Positions 60,612 through 64,000 of a stretch of DNA of 64,000 bases are shown one piece after another; positions within the stretch are counted from its first letter, which is position 1, and every line of letters begins with the position of its first letter. Origin of the DNA: Kocuria sp. (GTDB taxonomy: Bacteria; Actinomycetota; Actinomycetes; Actinomycetales; Micrococcaceae). Location: the NCBI RefSeq assembly GCF_030530945.1, contig NZ_JAUMTZ010000005.1:1-64000 (forward strand), in the 5' to 3' direction. The notes under the pieces are model-generated. The model was not told the DNA's origin. It ran no database searches and saw only the letters and a program-made list of their open reading frames with translations. The position numbers and the translations under genes are program-made.

Positions 60612-60652
60612 CGAACGGCCCGGGTCCCCTGCGCGGGGACCCGGGCCGTTCG
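60612..60652. terminator. Bidirectional terminator between gntP and the DAG-kinase gene
   Basis: A perfect 18-bp stem, 60612-60629 with 60635-60652, starting CGAACGGCC, with a 5-base loop. Confidence 0.8.
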
Positions 60653-60668
60653 CGGTGCGCGGGGCGTG

Positions 60669-61610
60669 TCAGTCGGCCTGGGAGGGCGGCACCCGCACCT
60701 TGAGCGAACGGTGGTCCACGGTGGACTCGAACGCGCTGATGCTGCCCAGCGGGTCCCCGTCCACCTCGCACTCGATGGGCTCGTGGAACTCCACCCGCAC
60801 GGTCTTGCCGCTGTAGTAGTCGATCACGGGCAGCTCGTGGCGGTGGCGGAAGACGACCTTGCCCACCATCCCGAGCCAGCCCACCACGGAACGCGGCGTC
60901 ATGACCACGAGGTCCAGGAAGCCGTCGTCCAGCCGGGCCTTGGGGACCAGGACCACGCCGGCGGTGAGCTCACCGCAGTTGCAGACCATCACGGAGCGCA
61001 CCTGCCGGGCGGTCCAGGGCCCGCCGTCCACGCTGAACCGGGCCCAGCGCGGGCCGTTGAACAGGTGCCGCAGCCCGGCCTCGCCGTACGCGACCCAGCC
61101 CACCAGGTCCTTGAGGTCGTCCCGGGTGTCCGCCATGATCTGGGCGTCGAAGCCGGCCCCGCCCATCACGAGGAACCGGTGGTCCTCGGTGCGCCCGTCC
61201 GCGGTCTCCAGGTGCATGGCAATGGTGTCGATGGCCTTCTCGGAGCCGAACAGGGCCACGTCCGCCGAGTGGTGCGGATCCGCGAGGTCCGCCTCCAGGT
61301 TCCGGGCCAGCAGGTTGCCCGTCCCCAGGGGCACGAGGCCCAGGGGGATGTCCGTTCCGGCCAGGGACTCGCCCACGGCGCGGATGGTGCCGTCCCCACC
61401 GGCGGCGAGCACCACGTCCACCCCCATCTCCACAGCCCTGCGGGCCATCGAGAAGCCGGGGTCGTCCGCGGCCGTCTCGAGGATCACGGGGTCGGCCCAC
61501 CCGGCCTTGCGGCACGCGATGATCACGGCGTCCTGGGCCACGTGCGCGAGCGCCTTGGTGGGATTGACGACGACGGCCACTCGCTGGGGCGTCCATGTGT
61601 TGTCACGCAC
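60669..61610 (-). CDS. Diacylglycerol kinase-like lipid kinase
   Basis: A 313-residue lipid kinase of the DagK/YegS fold. VAVVVNPTKA (residues 11-20) and the nucleotide motif GGDGTIRAVGESL (71-83), with LGLVPLGTGNLLARNL (about 90-105), are the catalytic signature; the C-terminal beta domain includes ELPVIDYYSGKTVRVEF and EVDGDPLG. It phosphorylates diacylglycerol or a related membrane lipid; in actinobacteria such enzymes also feed phosphatidylinositol-mannoside metabolism. GTG start with AAAGGGA upstream. Convergent with gntP. Confidence 0.87.
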   Translation of the reverse strand: MRDNTWTPQRVAVVVNPTKALAHVAQDAVIIACRKAGWADPVILETAADDPGFSMARRAVEMGVDVVLAAGGDGTIRAVGESLAGTDIPLGLVPLGTGNLLARNLEADLADPHHSADVALFGSEKAIDTIAMHLETADGRTEDHRFLVMGGAGFDAQIMADTRDDLKDLVGWVAYGEAGLRHLFNGPRWARFSVDGGPWTARQVRSVMVCNCGELTAGVVLVPKARLDDGFLDLVVMTPRSVVGWLGMVGKVVFRHRHELPVIDYYSGKTVRVEFHEPIECEVDGDPLGSISAFESTVDHRSLKVRVPPSQAD

Positions 61611-61724
61611 GGGGTCCCTTTCCTGGATCGGTTGAAGGGCGGCTGGAGAGGTCCTCCAGTCTACGGGCGCGGGCTGGGCGCCCCGCGCGGGGGCGCTGCA
61701 TCGCGCCGCCGGGCATCCGTTGGC

Positions 61725-61730
61725 TACCCT
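61725..61730 (+). promoter_or_regulatory. -10 element for serS
   Basis: TACCCT, six bases (GGAGGC) before the GTG at 61737. The GGAGG lies too close to the GTG for normal ribosome binding. Confidence 0.5.
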
Positions 61731-61736
61731 GGAGGC

Positions 61737-63041
61737 GTGATCGACATCAACGAGCTGCGCGCCGACCCTGACACCTACCGTGCCTCCCAGGCCGCCCGCG
61801 GGGCGGATGCGACCCTCGTGGACGCCATCCTCGAGGCGGACGCTGGCAGGCGCGAGGCGATCACCGAGTTCGAGTCTCTGCGCGCCCAGCAGAACGCGTT
61901 CGGCAAGAAGGTTGCCAAGGCCACGGGCGAGGAGAAGCAGCAGCTGCTCGCGCAGGTCAAGCAGCTGGCCGCGGACGTCAAGGCCGCCCAGGCGGCCGCG
62001 GACGCCGCGCAGGCCGCCCAGCAGGAGCTCGTGGCGCAGTTCCCCAACCTCATCGTCCCGGGCATCCCGTCCGGCGGCGAGGACGACTTCGTGCAGCTGC
62101 GCACCGAGGGCACGCCCCGGGACTTCGCCGCCGAGGGCTTCGAGCCGCGCGACCACCTGGCGCTCGGCGAGCTGCTGGACGGCATCGACATGGAGCGCGG
62201 CGCCAAGGTCTCCGGCTCCCGGTTCTACTTCCTCAAGCGGGACGTGGCCCGTCTGGAGACCGCGCTGCTGATGGCCGCGCAGGACCTCGCCCTGGACAAC
62301 GGCTTCATCCCCATGACCACGCCCAACCTGGTGCGCCCGGCCATCATGAACGGCACGGGCTTCGACGTGGAGCACGACGACGAGATCTACCGCGTGGGCA
62401 AGGACGACCTCTACCTCGTGGGTACCTCCGAGGTGGCCCTGGCCGGCTACCACGCGGACGAGATCCTGGACCTCTCCGAGGGCCCGCTGCGCTACGCCGG
62501 GTGGTCCTCCTGCTACCGCCGCGAGGCCGGTTCCGCGGGGAAGGACACCCGCGGGATCATCCGTGTCCACCAGTTCAACAAGCTCGAGATGTTCGTCTAC
62601 TGCCACCCCGAGGACGCCGCCGCCGAGCACGAGCGGCTGCTTGCGTGGGAAGAGCAGATGCTGCGGGCGTGCGGGCTGGCCTACCGGGTGATCGACACCG
62701 CCGCCGGGGATCTGGGCACCTCCGCGGCCCGCAAGTTCGACTGCGAGGCGTGGATCCCCACCCAGGGCAGGTACCGCGAGCTGACCTCCACCTCCAACTG
62801 CACCACCTACCAGGCCCGCCGCCTCAACATCCGCGAGCGGCTGCCGGAGACCACGGACGCGAACGGCAAGGTCAAGAAGGGCGGCACGCGCGCCGTGGCC
62901 ACCCTCAACGGCACCCTGGCGACCACCCGCTGGCTCGTGGCCCTGCTCGAGACCCACCAGCAGGCCGACGGCTCCGTGGCCGTGCCCGAGGTCCTGCGCC
63001 CCTACATGCGCGGCCAGGAGGTCCTGCGCCCGGTCGCCTGA
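61737..63041 (+). CDS. serS: Seryl-tRNA synthetase
   Basis: A 434-residue class II synthetase. The N-terminal 110 residues are the tRNA-binding coiled-coil arm, rich in Ala, Gln and Lys. The catalytic part has TSEVALAGYH, motif 2 around YRREAGSAGKDTRGIIRVHQF (near residue 260), the TSTSNCTTYQARR block and motif 3 GTLATTRWLVALLE (near residue 385). It charges tRNA-Ser. Leaderless GTG start. A long hairpin follows. No tRNA gene is nearby. Confidence 0.97.
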   Translation: MIDINELRADPDTYRASQAARGADATLVDAILEADAGRREAITEFESLRAQQNAFGKKVAKATGEEKQQLLAQVKQLAADVKAAQAAADAAQAAQQELVAQFPNLIVPGIPSGGEDDFVQLRTEGTPRDFAAEGFEPRDHLALGELLDGIDMERGAKVSGSRFYFLKRDVARLETALLMAAQDLALDNGFIPMTTPNLVRPAIMNGTGFDVEHDDEIYRVGKDDLYLVGTSEVALAGYHADEILDLSEGPLRYAGWSSCYRREAGSAGKDTRGIIRVHQFNKLEMFVYCHPEDAAAEHERLLAWEEQMLRACGLAYRVIDTAAGDLGTSAARKFDCEAWIPTQGRYRELTSTSNCTTYQARRLNIRERLPETTDANGKVKKGGTRAVATLNGTLATTRWLVALLETHQQADGSVAVPEVLRPYMRGQEVLRPVA

Positions 63042-63057
63042 CGGGACCGGAGAGCCC

Positions 63058-63109
63058 GACGACGCCGCCCGCCCGCCGTGCCCGCGCACGGTGCGCGGGC
63101 GGCGTCGTC
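63058..63109 (+). terminator. Terminator after serS
   Basis: GACGACGCCGCCCGC (63058-63072) and GCGGGCGGCGTCGTC (63095-63109) form a perfect 15-bp outer stem; the loop can form a second small CGTGC/GCACG stem. Confidence 0.7.
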
Positions 63110-63197
63110 CGCTGCCTCGCGGACGGGGTTCACCGGCGGTCCATCCGGGGGCCCACCGCCGGTCATGACCGCGTGCTCGTGTGGCACCATGACTCCC

Positions 63198-64000
63198 ATG
63201 ACTGACTCCCGCGCCGGCACCGACGACCGGCAGACCGACGACCGAAACTCTGACGGCCCCCACACCGTGGACCGGGACCGCGCCGCCACCGAGCGGGCGC
63301 AGAATGCCGCGGCCGCCATGGCGCACGTGAAACTCCAGACACCGCGCGGCAGCTCGTGGACCGTGGAACCCGGGGTCTCCTACCTCGTGGCGCTGGACGT
63401 GGACGGCACGCTCGTGGACCACGACGGCCGGATGTCCCGGGCCGTGAAGGACACCCTGCGCGCCGTGGTGGCGGCCGGGCACCACGTGGTCATCTCCACG
63501 GGCCGGTCCATGGGCGCCACGCTGCCCGTGATCCGGCAGGCGCACGTCGACTCCGGCTTCGCGGTGTGCTCCAACGGCGGCGTGACCCTGCGCCTGGACC
63601 CCGAGCTGCCCGAGCACTACGAGGTCACGGACCGTGTGAGCTTCGACCCTGCCCACGCGCTGCGGGCGCTGGCGAGCGGGCTGCCCACCGCCAAGTTCGC
63701 GCTGGAGGGCGCGGACGGCCGCTTCTACTCCACCGAGCGCTTCCAGGACGCGTCCTTCGGCATCGAGGCGGTGGGCGTGGACCTCCACGAGCTCGCTGAG
63801 ATCCCCGCCGTGCGGCTGGTGGTCTACAGCGCCACGGACGCTCCCGGCGACTTCGCGGACGCCATCGAGCGGGCCGGGCTGCACGGTGTGGCCTACTCCG
63901 TGGGCTGGTCCTCGTGGCTGGACGTGGCCGCGAACGGCGTCTCCAAGGCCAGCGCCCTGGAGCAGATCCGCCGGCACCTGGACGTGGACCCGGCGCACAC
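63198..64000 (+). CDS. HAD-IIB hydrolase, Cof type (3' end outside window)
   Basis: The visible 267 residues start with a 60-residue disordered, Asp/Arg-rich lead, then a HAD domain: ALDVDGTLVD (nucleophile Asp67, acid/base Asp69), motif II VVISTGRSMGATLPVI, and a cap region that continues to the window's end with NGVSKASALEQI, normally near the catalytic lysine motif. Family relatives dephosphorylate sugar phosphates or cofactors. ATG 63198 is preceded seven bases earlier by CACCAT, a weak -10; ATG 63189 is in frame and equally possible. The final GDxxND motif lies outside the window. Confidence 0.85.
   Translation, partial: MTDSRAGTDDRQTDDRNSDGPHTVDRDRAATERAQNAAAAMAHVKLQTPRGSSWTVEPGVSYLVALDVDGTLVDHDGRMSRAVKDTLRAVVAAGHHVVISTGRSMGATLPVIRQAHVDSGFAVCSNGGVTLRLDPELPEHYEVTDRVSFDPAHALRALASGLPTAKFALEGADGRFYSTERFQDASFGIEAVGVDLHELAEIPAVRLVVYSATDAPGDFADAIERAGLHGVAYSVGWSSWLDVAANGVSKASALEQIRRHLDVDPAH

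Noticed and set aside
60669..63998. A very long open frame on the minus strand opposite serS and the final HAD gene
   Set aside because: It runs antisense to genes with clear catalytic motifs, its product is low-complexity Gly/Arg/His/Val text, and only the part from 61610 down is a real lipid kinase. In DNA this GC-rich, antisense frames stay open by chance.

Overview
The window is chromosomal DNA of a very high-GC actinobacterium. Third codon positions in the real genes are almost all G or C, terminators are GC-rich hairpins, and gene content (FemAB-type peptide-bridge enzyme, GapB-type long GAPDH, many leaderless genes) fits the Micrococcaceae, with Kocuria as my best guess. The genus is an inference from gene content; no rRNA or other marker is present. 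I see no tRNA, rRNA, CRISPR array, insertion sequence, prophage or origin, so most of this is ordinary core genome.

Layout. 1-11.4 kb: the end of an unknown gene, narK, GntR and YciI genes, then a tight three-gene operon (acyl-CoA dehydrogenase, PIG-L deacetylase fused to a methyltransferase, family 2 glycosyltransferase), followed by stress and transport genes (SRPBCC protein, MFS, DJ-1, aldo-keto reductase, a membrane protein, a methyltransferase). 11.5-14.2 kb is the one accessory-looking patch: an AbiE antitoxin gene with its operator, a decayed AbiEii toxin gene, and an unrecognised operon of two membrane-associated proteins. 14.3-28.4 kb: glycerate kinase, acetyltransferase, flavin monooxygenase, zinc alcohol dehydrogenase, rmlA, an amidotransferase, a CPBP protease, M18 aminopeptidase, gapB, a PfkB kinase, PEBP, HAD phosphatase and glycerophosphodiesterase.

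28.4-34.4 kb is a complete peptide/nickel-type ABC transporter operon (Tat lipoprotein, two permeases, double ATPase) preceded by a probable 61-codon small gene. 34.5-42.5 kb holds a divergent LysR/TDT exporter pair, two acyl-CoA metabolism genes, a uracil permease, an unknown membrane protein and a DtxR regulator. 42.5-45.9 kb holds envelope genes (FemX-like, LTA-synthase-like, YrhK). 46.1-57.6 kb holds phosphoglucomutase and a GABA/amide catabolic region (amidase, permease, gabT, gabD, amidohydrolase, second permease) with no local regulator. 57.7-64 kb: rhodanese, prephenate dehydratase, gluconate permease, diacylglycerol-kinase-like protein, serS and a HAD phosphatase cut by the window end.

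The points most worth following are the three-gene deacetylase/methyltransferase/glycosyltransferase operon; the prephenate dehydratase gene whose conserved frame has no start codon and lies behind several G-runs; the decay of the AbiEii toxin beside an intact antitoxin; the small gene ahead of the peptide transporter; and a repeated promoter module (TAnnnT, 6-8 bases, then the start codon) that makes about a quarter to a third of the genes look leaderless.
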